DNA from: Betaproteobacteria bacterium
GTDB taxonomy: Bacteria > Pseudomonadota > Gammaproteobacteria > Burkholderiales > Thiobacillaceae
Length of the DNA: 64,000 nucleotides
NCBI GenBank assembly: GCA_016219425.1
Contig: JACRNB010000007.1
Coordinates: 124,001-188,000 of the forward strand
Reading direction: 5' to 3'
Numbering within the stretch: the stretch's first letter is position 1; every line of letters begins with the position of its first letter. The translations under genes were made by a program, and so were the position numbers. Positions 14,064 through 21,865 of the stretch are shown here, one piece after another. The notes beneath the pieces are model-generated. The model searched no databases and was not told where the DNA came from. It saw nothing but the letters and a program-made list of their open reading frames with translations.

Positions 14064-15974
14064 ATGAGGTTGGTCGAAATCAAGCATTTCCATCTGTTCG
14101 CCGGACTCGGCGGTGGCGCGGCTGGCTTCAATCGCGGCGAAGCGCGGGTGGGCAACCTCCAGGCCCGTTTCCGCTGCCTGGGCGGAATTGACGTGAACGC
14201 CCCCGCTATCGCGGACTTCGGCCGTCTGGCCGGGGTGCCGGGCACCGTCCTGGACCTGTTCAGCCGCGAGCAGTACATCGCGTTCCACGGCCATGAACCA
14301 CCTGCTGGCTGGCGCGAGGCCACGCTCGATGACATCCGCCGCGCTGCCGGCTACGAACGGCCGCATATCGTGTTTACCAGCCCGCCCTGTAAGGGGCTCT
14401 CTGGGCTGTTGTCGGAGTCTCGATCCAAGACTGATCGCTATCAGGCCTTGAACCGCCTCACCCTGCGCGGAATTTGGCTGACGATGGAGGCCTGGGCGGA
14501 TGATCCGCCCGAGTTCGTCATCCTGGAAAACGTGCCGCGCATCCAGAGCCGGGGCCGTCATCTGTTGGACCAGATTGGTGACGTGCTCCGGTCCTACGGC
14601 TATGCCGTGGCCGAGACCACCCACGATTGCGGGGAGTTGGGAGGGTTGGCACAAAGCCGTAAACGCTTCCTGCTGGTTGCCCGGCATACCGGGAAAATCA
14701 GCCCATTCCTGTACGAACCCCACAAACGCCCATTGCACGCCGTGGGCGATGTGCTGGGGCGGATGCCGCTCCCCGGTGATCCCGCCGGCGGGCCGATGCA
14801 CCGCGTGCCGCGTCTGCAATGGAAAACGTGGGTCAGGTTGGCATTCGTGCGGGCCGGTTCGGATTGGCGCTCGCTGAACGAGCTGGCCGTCGAGGATGGC
14901 ATCCTGCGCGACTATCTGATCGTGCCGGAGCGGTGCCGGGATTTTCTGGGTGTCACAGGCTGGGATGAAACAGGGGCGACCGTTTCCGCTCGCGGGCTGC
15001 CGACGAATGGGCGCTACACGGTGGCGGACCCCCGCGCCTGTTCGGGCTTCGGCGGGGGCGGGAAGTACATCGTCACACCGTTCGACTCCCCGGCGAACAC
15101 GGTCATTGCGGGCAGTACCACTGGGAACGGCGCATTCGCGGTTTCTGATCCCCGTTTCAATGGTCATGAATATGGCCAATATGGCGTGCTGCCTTGGAAT
15201 GAGCACACCGGCGCCATCAGCGGCCAGAGCAAACCGGGCGGGGGTGGTTACACCGTCGCTGATCCACGCATGCCGGAAAGCGACTCACGGCATATTCAGA
15301 TGTTCCGTGTGGTGGACTGGGCCGGCTCCAGCGCGACCGTGACAGGGAGCCAGCAGGTAGGCTGCGGTGCGGGATGCGTGAGCGACCCGAGACCCGTCGG
15401 CCCGATTTTCGGCAAGTACGCTGTGACGCCGTGGCATGAGAACGCCGGTACGGTGATTTCTGGCGCCGTTCAGGGCGCCTATGCCGTGGCCGATCCTCGG
15501 CCCGGCCTACAACGCGAGCGCGGCGACCACTACCTCACCGCCGGGCACTACGGCGTGGTGCAGTGGGAAGCCGCTTGCGGCGCTGTCACGGCATCGACGG
15601 GGCATGACAACGGCTATGGATCGGTTGCCGATCCCAGGGTCGATGCCCTGCCAGCGGCGAACGAAAACCTTGTGGCCGTTATCCACTCCCTGGATGGGAC
15701 GTGGCACAGGCCATTCACCACACTGGAGTTAGCGGCGCTCCAGGGCCTCGTCGATCCTGAAGAACAGCTCGAACTGGATGGACTCTCAGACAGCGGGTGG
15801 CGGGAGCGGATCGGCAACGCCGTGCCGCCGCCGGCTGCGCAGGCCATCGCCGGGGTGATGGGCAAGACGTTGTTGCTTGCGTGGTCAGGCGAGACGTTCA
15901 GTCTGGGCAACACGCCGATCTGGGTGCGGCCGGTGGCTGTGGCGCTGTCTGTGCGGGAGAACAGGCATGTCTGA
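14064..15974 (+). CDS. C5 cytosine DNA methyltransferase with a repeat-containing recognition region
   Basis: A 636-residue protein. Motif I is HLFAGLGGGAAGF, the catalytic motif IV is TSPPCKGLSG (Cys near residue 111, with K in place of the usual Q), motif VI is ILENVPRI, motif VIII is QSRKRFLLVA, and motif X near the C-terminus is RIGNAVPPPAAQAIA. Residues about 290-535 hold six or so imperfect repeats of 35-55 residues ending in (V/S)(A/S)DPR, each with a YGV.PW-like strand and a glycine-rich turn. This replaces an ordinary target-recognition domain. It starts the operon of overlapping genes up to 19151. No cognate endonuclease is recognised next to it. Confidence 0.85.
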   Translation: MRLVEIKHFHLFAGLGGGAAGFNRGEARVGNLQARFRCLGGIDVNAPAIADFGRLAGVPGTVLDLFSREQYIAFHGHEPPAGWREATLDDIRRAAGYERPHIVFTSPPCKGLSGLLSESRSKTDRYQALNRLTLRGIWLTMEAWADDPPEFVILENVPRIQSRGRHLLDQIGDVLRSYGYAVAETTHDCGELGGLAQSRKRFLLVARHTGKISPFLYEPHKRPLHAVGDVLGRMPLPGDPAGGPMHRVPRLQWKTWVRLAFVRAGSDWRSLNELAVEDGILRDYLIVPERCRDFLGVTGWDETGATVSARGLPTNGRYTVADPRACSGFGGGGKYIVTPFDSPANTVIAGSTTGNGAFAVSDPRFNGHEYGQYGVLPWNEHTGAISGQSKPGGGGYTVADPRMPESDSRHIQMFRVVDWAGSSATVTGSQQVGCGAGCVSDPRPVGPIFGKYAVTPWHENAGTVISGAVQGAYAVADPRPGLQRERGDHYLTAGHYGVVQWEAACGAVTASTGHDNGYGSVADPRVDALPAANENLVAVIHSLDGTWHRPFTTLELAALQGLVDPEEQLELDGLSDSGWRERIGNAVPPPAAQAIAGVMGKTLLLAWSGETFSLGNTPIWVRPVAVALSVRENRHV

Positions 15975-16995
15975 TCGAAAGAAATCCCCCGACGGCGCCG
16001 CCATCAAGCTGCTACTTCCGCTCATCGAAGCCATGCGATGGGGCCAGCCGCAACGTATCAGCGAGGCCAGCGAGAGCATCGTGTCCGCCATTGAGGAAAG
16101 CCACCCAGCCGTGGCAAAGAAACTGCGGGCGTTGACGGCCAACAGCCACACCGCCACCGTGAACCTGGCGGCGAAGGTCGAAGGGCTGGTGCATTTCGAG
16201 GAGGCCGGGCACGGCTTCGAGGCGGTGGTTCTGCCTGCCGCTGTCGAGGCGGAATGCAGGGCCATCATCGAAGAGCACCACCGGCGGAACGAGCTGGCCA
16301 GCTTCAGCCTGAACCCTCGCCATCGAGTCCTGCTGCATGGCGCCCCCGGCAACGGTAAAACCCTGCTCGCCGAGGCCTTGGCTCACGAGCTGGGCGTGCC
16401 CTTCCTGCGAGTCAGGTATGGGCGACTCATCGGCAGCCTCATGGGCGAGACCGGTCGCAACCTGGATCTGCTCATGGAGTACGCGGCCACGGCCCCATGC
16501 GTGCTGTTTCTGGACGAATTCGATGTGGTCGGCATGGACCGGCATCAAGGCGGGGATGTCGGGGAAGCCCGGCGCATCACCAACCAGCTGCTCATCATCC
16601 TGGAGCGTCTGCCGTCCACCTGTATGTTCCTCGCTGCGACCAATGCCAACGGACTGATCGACAAGGCACTCCTACGCCGCTTCGATTTCGTGATTGAGAT
16701 TCCCTCTCCCGGCGTTGATCTGCAACGCCAATGTGCTGCGAGGGAATTGGCGCCAACCCTCACGCCTGGGCATGATGTCAGCAAGTTGGCAGAGCGGGTG
16801 GCTAGCCTGGGGTTGGACAGCCTCTATGAGGTAGTCGAGCTATGCCGGCGAATTCGGCGAGATCTGGTATTGCAACAAGGGGGAAGTATCGATGCCCTGC
16901 TTGGAAATGTGCCGTCGGCAGAAGAAGTGCTCGACCGCAACGGGGTACAACTTGTGGCAGACCCGTTCAAGTGCTTGCCGGAACCAACGCCATGA
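15967..16995 (+). CDS. AAA-family ATPase in a methyltransferase operon
   Basis: A 342-residue protein beginning MSDRKKSPDGAAIKLLLPLI, overlapping the methyltransferase stop by eight bases. Residues 1-110 form a helical N-domain. The AAA core has Walker A LHGAPGNGKTLLAEALAHEL, Walker B VLFLDEFDVVG, sensor 1 FLAATNANGLID and an arginine-finger LLRRFDFVIEIPSPG. Similar stand-alone ATPases occur next to proteases or DNA-modifying enzymes in mobile elements. Here the partner would be a methyltransferase or the 225-aa unknown. Confidence 0.8.
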   Translation: MSDRKKSPDGAAIKLLLPLIEAMRWGQPQRISEASESIVSAIEESHPAVAKKLRALTANSHTATVNLAAKVEGLVHFEEAGHGFEAVVLPAAVEAECRAIIEEHHRRNELASFSLNPRHRVLLHGAPGNGKTLLAEALAHELGVPFLRVRYGRLIGSLMGETGRNLDLLMEYAATAPCVLFLDEFDVVGMDRHQGGDVGEARRITNQLLIILERLPSTCMFLAATNANGLIDKALLRRFDFVIEIPSPGVDLQRQCAARELAPTLTPGHDVSKLAERVASLGLDSLYEVVELCRRIRRDLVLQQGGSIDALLGNVPSAEEVLDRNGVQLVADPFKCLPEPTP

Positions 16996-17177
16996 GCCAA
17001 GAACACATGGAGCAGCTTCTTGACCTGTTTAGAAACGCCCTGGAGAAGGGGCATCGCTACGTCCTATGTGTCGAGAGCGAGAGCAAGTCCACCCTTCGGC
17101 AGACAAATATCGAGAACGAAACCGAGGTGGCTAGGCTTTTGGAGAAATTCGCCCGTCGGGCCAGGGAGGGAGCATGA
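16992..17177 (+). CDS. 61-aa protein of unknown function
   Basis: Begins MSQEHMEQLLDLFRNALEKG at the ATGA overlap with the ATPase stop and ends at the ATGA of the next gene. It is helical and highly charged (NETEVARLLEKFARRAREG). Its place in a chain of overlapping genes supports translation. No family recognised. Confidence 0.55.
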   Translation: MSQEHMEQLLDLFRNALEKGHRYVLCVESESKSTLRQTNIENETEVARLLEKFARRAREGA

Positions 17178-17851
17178 AAACGCCCCTGAACCCTGCCGTT
17201 GCCGAACTGTTCGATGACCTGGGCCTGACCCTTGGCACCCACCAAGTCGAAATCATCGACTTCAAACAAGCCGAAACCTGCTACATCCACCACACAATGG
17301 CACCCGTTGCCCTGGTTGGCTATGCCATTGTGTCGCCCACATTTGCCCGTGGGCGATTCCCAAGGCTCTCCTTCATCGACCTGATCCAGAAGCGCCCTGC
17401 GATGGATGAGGCGGAAGCCTGTGCCCTGGCTGCGGCCTGCGACACCCACGTCACCCCGCCGTTCTGGGGCAACCCGGAGCCCTTCGGTGAGCACCTGTGG
17501 GATGTCATCGCAAGGTACGAGCTCGCCCCCTTCTTCCAGCGTGTTGACCACCGGTACGGAGGGCGCGGCGATCACTACCTGCTGCGCCCTCGTGGCTTCG
17601 ACTGGGACGATCCGGATCAACCGGAAATTCCGGGTGCCTTGGCGAAATGGCGTGCCGACTACAAGAAGCTGGCGCCGGCGCGCCAGCTGATGGTTGCAAC
17701 CATCCTCCAGCTCTACCGCCAGGGGGACGATCCCTACTGGATGGTGCGCGTGCCGAAAAAGTGGCATGCCAGCGAGGGCGTCGAGGTTTTGCACAAGCAA
17801 GGGGCATTACAGGATTGGGCGAGGCTTTATGCCCTCTACCCCGGGTGGTAG
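17174..17851 (+). CDS. 225-aa protein of unknown function in a methyltransferase operon
   Basis: Starts MKTPLNPAVAELFDDLGLTL in an ATGA overlap. It is a soluble mixed alpha/beta protein with many aromatic residues (FFQRVDHRYGGRGDHYLLRP, DPYWMVRVPKKWHASEGVEV). I see no PD-(D/E)XK, HNH or PLD nuclease motif. It might be an effector or adaptor for the AAA ATPase. That is inference from position only. Confidence 0.6.
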   Translation: MKTPLNPAVAELFDDLGLTLGTHQVEIIDFKQAETCYIHHTMAPVALVGYAIVSPTFARGRFPRLSFIDLIQKRPAMDEAEACALAAACDTHVTPPFWGNPEPFGEHLWDVIARYELAPFFQRVDHRYGGRGDHYLLRPRGFDWDDPDQPEIPGALAKWRADYKKLAPARQLMVATILQLYRQGDDPYWMVRVPKKWHASEGVEVLHKQGALQDWARLYALYPGW

Positions 17852-17880
17852 CTCAGCCCCAGAAACACGGAGTGATACCC

Positions 17881-18090
17881 ATGCCACAAACCAACATGGC
17901 TGACTCGCCCCTCATCGGTGCTATCCCGGTGAGCGGCATGCTCGCGCAGCCACAAATGCCTTCCGCGATGAATACGAGTTCTGCCTATCGGCGGGGGGAT
18001 CAGATTCGATCCGACAGATGCCAGCGCGGACGGTACGCAGAGTGGAAGTCACAGGTGCTCTACCCATTCCGTGCTAGGTGCGTTGGATGA
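17881..18090 (+). CDS. 69-aa protein of unknown function
   Basis: Starts MPQTNMADSPLIGAIPVSGM with CGGAGTGAT upstream and ends in the overlap with the following methyltransferase (GGATGA). The second half is basic with aromatics (RCQRGRYAEWKSQVLYPFRA). Low complexity near the start (proline, methionine, serine). Function unknown. Confidence 0.5.
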   Translation: MPQTNMADSPLIGAIPVSGMLAQPQMPSAMNTSSAYRRGDQIRSDRCQRGRYAEWKSQVLYPFRARCVG

Positions 18091-19151
18091 ATCTCGATAC
18101 CTGCCACCTCGGCGACTGCCGAGAGATCATGCGCCGCATGATCGGCAAGGGGCTGCGCGTCCAGACCATCGTGACCAGCCCGCCGTATTGGGGCCTTCGT
18201 GACTATGGCGTCTCAGGACAACTCGGGCTCGAACCCCTGCATGACTGTCTGGGCTGGGCCACGGGTGAGCACTGCGGCGAGTGCCACGTCTGCAAGATGG
18301 CCGAGGCGTTCCGTTTGGCCCACGAACTGCTGGCCGACGACGGGACGCTGTGGCTGAACTACGGTGATTGCTATGCGGGTGGCGGCATCGGTGGAGGTCT
18401 CAAGCCGAAAGACCTGGCCATGATGCCAGCGCGGATTGCGCTCGCCCTCCAGGCCGATGGTTGGTACCTGCGTTCCGACATCATTTGGGCCAAGACAGCC
18501 GCCATGCCCGAGAGCATCAAGGATCGGCCCACGAAGTCGCATGAGCACGTCTTTCTCTTCTCGAAGTCCGAGCGCTACTTCTACAACCATCTGGAGGCCC
18601 GCGAGCCGTCCGTCTGGGACAGCGAGAGCAATGGTGTGGGGTTTGGTCACGGCACTGACAAGCATGCAAGGGATCGAGGGCGGGTGAAGATTCCCGCTGG
18701 CTGGGAAACCGGGCCGGGCCAGCATGGAAAATTTCATGCGGACGGTCGAGGGGTGCCGAAGAACTATTCGTTCGCCAGAAAGGTCCAGGAATCACCTCCG
18801 CCAGGCTCCCCTGTACAGCACCGACCAGGCCGGGAAGATGTCCGCTATGCGGAAACTCGCAACTGGCGGGATGTCTGGACTCTTGGTCCAGAGCCGTTCA
18901 AGGGCGCCCACTTCGCTACCTTCCCTCGTGCCCTTGCTGAGCGTTGCATCGTCGCCGGCAGCCGGCCCGGTGATGTGGTGTTCGATCCGTTCATGGGATC
19001 GGGCACGGTGGGCGAGGTTGCCGAATCCCTGGGAAGGCGCTGGCTGGGATGTGAATTGAATCCGGACTACCTGGCACTACAGAAGAAACGCATTCGCCAA
19101 CGAGGCCTGGTGCTGGAGATGGCTGTGGCGGCCTCGTCGTTGGGGTCGTAA
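18087..19151 (+). CDS. N4-cytosine/N6-adenine DNA methyltransferase
   Basis: A 354-residue enzyme starting MNLDTCHLGDCREIMRRMIG. The catalytic motif comes first (TIVTSPPYWGLRDYG near residue 31), and the SAM-binding motif is C-terminal (VVFDPFMGSGTVGEVAESLG, RRWLGCELNPDYLALQ), the beta-class order. SPPYW is typical of N4-cytosine enzymes but also occurs in N6-adenine ones. The middle region (RSDIIWAKTAAMPESIKDRP, KSHEHVFLFSKSERYFYN) fits phage and ICE methylases. It overlaps the preceding small gene and closes the operon. Likely role: self-protection against host restriction. Confidence 0.9.
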   Translation: MNLDTCHLGDCREIMRRMIGKGLRVQTIVTSPPYWGLRDYGVSGQLGLEPLHDCLGWATGEHCGECHVCKMAEAFRLAHELLADDGTLWLNYGDCYAGGGIGGGLKPKDLAMMPARIALALQADGWYLRSDIIWAKTAAMPESIKDRPTKSHEHVFLFSKSERYFYNHLEAREPSVWDSESNGVGFGHGTDKHARDRGRVKIPAGWETGPGQHGKFHADGRGVPKNYSFARKVQESPPPGSPVQHRPGREDVRYAETRNWRDVWTLGPEPFKGAHFATFPRALAERCIVAGSRPGDVVFDPFMGSGTVGEVAESLGRRWLGCELNPDYLALQKKRIRQRGLVLEMAVAASSLGS

Positions 19152-19260
19152 AGCTCGGTGTCGGCGTCACTGGAAATCGGAGTATCCGCCGCCGCCTCAC
19201 GCCGCACTCGTGCCCAATCAGTTTGGTCTGTGGCTCGTGCCAGGTTGACCTTAATGAGCT
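19070..19260 (-). pseudogene. remnant resembling a BrnA-type antitoxin N-terminus
   Basis: On the minus strand an open frame without a start codon reads VNLARATDQTDWARVRREAA, then ADTPISSDADTELYDPNDEA. The DWARV..EAAAD.PI..D..TELYDPNDE pattern is familiar from short proteins of the BrnA or related antitoxin type. The frame then runs into the methyltransferase gene. No toxin gene is visible beside it, so it is a decayed fragment. The other bases of 19152-19434 hold nothing recognisable. Confidence 0.35.
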
Positions 19261-19434
19261 CACGCCGGACCTGAACTGACGGCTAACCATTTACAACGCC
19301 TCAACGCCTTTCAGGCGACAACGAATGCCCCGGGCTGCGGGCTTGGCTAAACAGTTACGCGCTGCTGGCCGACGCACAGAGGTCGGCGAACTCCACGCTG
19401 AACTGGATAACCTGTTACGCCCTCCTATGAACGA

Positions 19435-19989
19435 TCAAGCCATTTCTTGTTCATCCGACTCCCCGTAGAGGCTGTCCAGGTTCTTCCTGCTGGTGACCTG
19501 TAGCTCAGCCAGGCGCTTCTTCTGGTAGTCCAGCACTGGCTTGTGGTGGGTCTTAAGGCTGTTCACTGATTGCCGAGTGCGGTACAGCAACAGGGTCAGG
19601 CTCTTTCGCATCGCCAGCAGCTTATCAACGATGACCACCGTCTCCGCCGTGACTTCGGCGTTGACCTCGAACGCCCCGCGGCGGCATACGCGCTGGCTCA
19701 GATAGCCGTAGACCTCCTCCGGCCAGAAACGCCCCTTCTGGTTCTTGTGCCAGACGACAACTACAGGTTCGATCCTATCGGCGCGATGGCGCCGCCAGAA
19801 ACGCACGCCAAGCTTGCCGTCCATCGGGGGCTGCGCGTAGTACAGCACGTCATCCGACGTTAGTAGATGTTCATCTACTTCGGAAAGCAGATTCCCGATT
19901 TCAGCGAACAGCGCACGCCCTTCTTCGGCGATTCCGGCCAGACAGGCGCGGTGTTCTTCGATGCGTTCCTCGTTACTCGACGACGGCAT
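19435..19989 (-). CDS. 184-aa protein of unknown function
   Basis: The preferred start is ATG 19989 (MPSSSNEERIEEHRACLAGI) with GGAG upstream. Earlier in-frame starts lie close to the parM promoter region. It contains DGKLGVRFWRRHRADRIEPV, WHKNQKGRFWPEEVYGYLSQ and a helical C-terminus (RLAELQVTSRKNLDSLYGES). It is divergent from parM. No family recognised. It resembles plasmid accessory proteins of unknown role. Confidence 0.6.
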   Translation of the reverse strand: MPSSSNEERIEEHRACLAGIAEEGRALFAEIGNLLSEVDEHLLTSDDVLYYAQPPMDGKLGVRFWRRHRADRIEPVVVVWHKNQKGRFWPEEVYGYLSQRVCRRGAFEVNAEVTAETVVIVDKLLAMRKSLTLLLYRTRQSVNSLKTHHKPVLDYQKKRLAELQVTSRKNLDSLYGESDEQEMA

Positions 19990-20086
19990 TTTTAGGGGGG
20001 CTCCGGGAGAAGAAAAGGTTATGTGCTTATGGATTGGGCTCATGTTGTTCCGAGCAAGGACAATGCTAGAGGGAAATATATTTACT

Positions 20087-20095
20087 TGCAACGGT
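20087..20095 (+). promoter_or_regulatory. TGCAACGGT element upstream of the parM operon
   Basis: TATATTTACT precedes TGCAACGGT and TTATG follows. The spacing from a TATA-like hexamer equals that at the rep and traD sites. The site lies 107 bases before the parM ATG, between parM and the divergent 184-aa gene. Confidence 0.5.
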
Positions 20096-20201
20096 TTATG
20101 TTGTTGCGTTATTGTTCACGGAATCCGACGACGCTTTCGGTCGTCGGATTCGGATTTCCGAATTCCGAAGCTGTTTCGAGCCAACTGATGAGGAGCTAAG
20201 A

Positions 20202-21197
20202 ATGCCTAATGCGAACAGCGTGATCGGCCTGGACATCGGGCACTCGGCCGTGAAGATCGCGTGCTACAGCCAGGACGAGAAGGAACGCCATCTTCTATTC
20301 CCGTCCATCGCGGTGCCTGCCTTTACCATTTCGGATGACGGCGAGGCTCGGCGTGCCGCAAGGGAGACCGTGATGGTAGGTAGCCGGAGCTTTTTCTTCG
20401 GGGAGACCGCTCGCACCCAGGGCGGCACATCCACGGGCCTGTCGGAAGACTGGGTGGATACCCCGGAGCACATGGCGCTCATGAAGGGGGCATTGAAGCG
20501 TGTCCAAGATGAAGTTGGGCTGCTGGAAAACGCCATGCTGGTCATGGGGCTGCCAACACATCTGTTCTCGCGCCAACGTGATCGCCTAAAGCGCATCGTC
20601 GGCGAGGTTCACAAGGGCGAAATCAAGGTGGTTCCCCAGCCCTTCGCACCGTTCCAGATGATGATGCTCGACCGCCTGGGCAATCCTTCTACGGTTCGCT
20701 CCATGATGGAGGAATCCTGGGGCGTGATCGAGGTGGGCTACTACTCCACCGATTTCATGCTCATGCAACGTGGGCGCTGGGTAGAAAAAGCATCCGGCTC
20801 ATGCGCGGGCGTGCGAGTCGCTGCGGACCATCTGGCACGCCTGCTGGCTGAAAAAGGCATGACCGTCGATCTACCTGAGTGCGAAGAAGCACTGCAAACC
20901 CGACGCATCCTGAACTTCGGGCGCAAGTCCGATGTGGGTCATGAAGTAGATCAATCCATCGCATTGGTCGTCTCTGATGTCATCGACAACGCAACTCGGC
21001 TCATGGAACCCTATGTCCGAAGGCTGAATGGCGTACTGGTGGCCGGTGGTGGAGCGCCCATCGTTCACCCCCTACTCCAGGCGAAGTGGCCGCATGCCCA
21101 CATGGCAGACAAGCCGCGACTGGCCGTGGCGGAAGGCATGCGCCGCTTCGGCATGGCGCTGTTGCGTGCTCGCGAGCTTCAAGGCGTGAGCGTCTGA
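20202..21197 (+). CDS. parM: ParM/StbA-type actin-like plasmid segregation protein
   Basis: A 331-residue protein starting MPNANSVIGLDIGHSAVKIA with AGGAG upstream. Actin-fold signatures: phosphate-1 loop GLDIGHSAVK, a phosphate-2-like loop IEVGYYSTDF (the usual DIGGGTTD is degenerate) and the adenosine motif VLVAGGGAPIVHPLL. Filaments of such ATPases push plasmid copies apart. The next gene probably encodes the adaptor. Its occurrence with an iteron origin indicates that this ICE replicates and segregates extrachromosomally at times. Confidence 0.85.
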   Translation: MPNANSVIGLDIGHSAVKIACYSQDEKERHLLFPSIAVPAFTISDDGEARRAARETVMVGSRSFFFGETARTQGGTSTGLSEDWVDTPEHMALMKGALKRVQDEVGLLENAMLVMGLPTHLFSRQRDRLKRIVGEVHKGEIKVVPQPFAPFQMMMLDRLGNPSTVRSMMEESWGVIEVGYYSTDFMLMQRGRWVEKASGSCAGVRVAADHLARLLAEKGMTVDLPECEEALQTRRILNFGRKSDVGHEVDQSIALVVSDVIDNATRLMEPYVRRLNGVLVAGGGAPIVHPLLQAKWPHAHMADKPRLAVAEGMRRFGMALLRARELQGVSV

Positions 21198-21210
21198 ACC
21201 GGAGGCCATA

Positions 21211-21552
21211 ATGGGAATGTGGATCAGGGGCGGCGAGCCCCCCGATGAAATCAAAGTCACCTTCGTGGTCAACAGCAAGAAAGATCCCGAACTGGCTGCA
21301 TGGCTTTGGGGATTGCCCTATCGAGGGACTTCCGCATCGGTGCGCGACATCCTGAGTGCTGCGGCACGCTTACTGCGCCAGCAAGCATCTGCTGTCACAC
21401 CCGATGCTCAACAAACCACGCCTGTGCAATCTGCCGCCATTCCAGCAACGGCGAGTCACCCTCGCCGGGAACCTGTCGCTCCTGTGGATGGCCCCAAAGG
21501 CATGACAGAGGCCGTGGCAAATTTGATGCGGGAGATGGACGATGAGTTCTGA
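21211..21552 (+). CDS. probable ParR/StbB-like partner of ParM
   Basis: Starts 13 bases after parM with GGAGG. The N-terminal half KVTFVVNSKKDPELAAWLWG and ASVRDILSAAARLLRQQ fits a ribbon-helix-helix-like DNA-binding adaptor. The middle is a proline/threonine-rich linker and the C-terminus TEAVANLMREMDDEF could be the filament-binding tail, as in ParR. No clear centromere repeat array was seen. The call rests on position and shape. Confidence 0.55.
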   Translation: MGMWIRGGEPPDEIKVTFVVNSKKDPELAAWLWGLPYRGTSASVRDILSAAARLLRQQASAVTPDAQQTTPVQSAAIPATASHPRREPVAPVDGPKGMTEAVANLMREMDDEF

Positions 21553-21865
21553 TGCCACTGTTCCACTTCGGATGATGCCAGCCGAAGTAGCTACAGAGTT
21601 CAAGCGTTTCCTGGCAGCGATCCAGCGCCAGGGCCTCAAAGTCGAAGGCGGCATCGTGATGTTGCAGGTAAACGGTGGAGTCTGCCTGGCTTGCAGGTCA
21701 TTTGAGGCCGATGAACGATCCAGGCTGGCCATCGATGTGGGCACCGGTATAGGTCTCATCCTGGGTCAGTCGTTCTCCATTCGGGAAGCGACAGCCGCAC
21801 TGGAGATGGCGGGTGAAGCCATGCTGAGCGTGGTGGGCATGCCCCATGCCGGAGCCTTCCATTGA
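21542..21865 (+). CDS. 107-aa protein of unknown function in the partition operon
   Basis: Overlaps the ParR-like gene by 11 bases and the topB start by one. It reads MSSDATVPLRMMPAEVATEF, then GLKVEGGIVMLQVNGGVCLA, IDVGTGIGLILGQSFSIREA. Hydrophobic but without a clear membrane segment. Alpha/beta fold. It may assist partition or topoisomerase III. Unknown. Confidence 0.55.
   Translation: MSSDATVPLRMMPAEVATEFKRFLAAIQRQGLKVEGGIVMLQVNGGVCLACRSFEADERSRLAIDVGTGIGLILGQSFSIREATAALEMAGEAMLSVVGMPHAGAFH

Noticed and set aside
13989-15206. 405-codon open frame on the minus strand
   Set aside because: Antisense to the C5 methyltransferase, which has all its motifs. It also crosses the rep promoter region.
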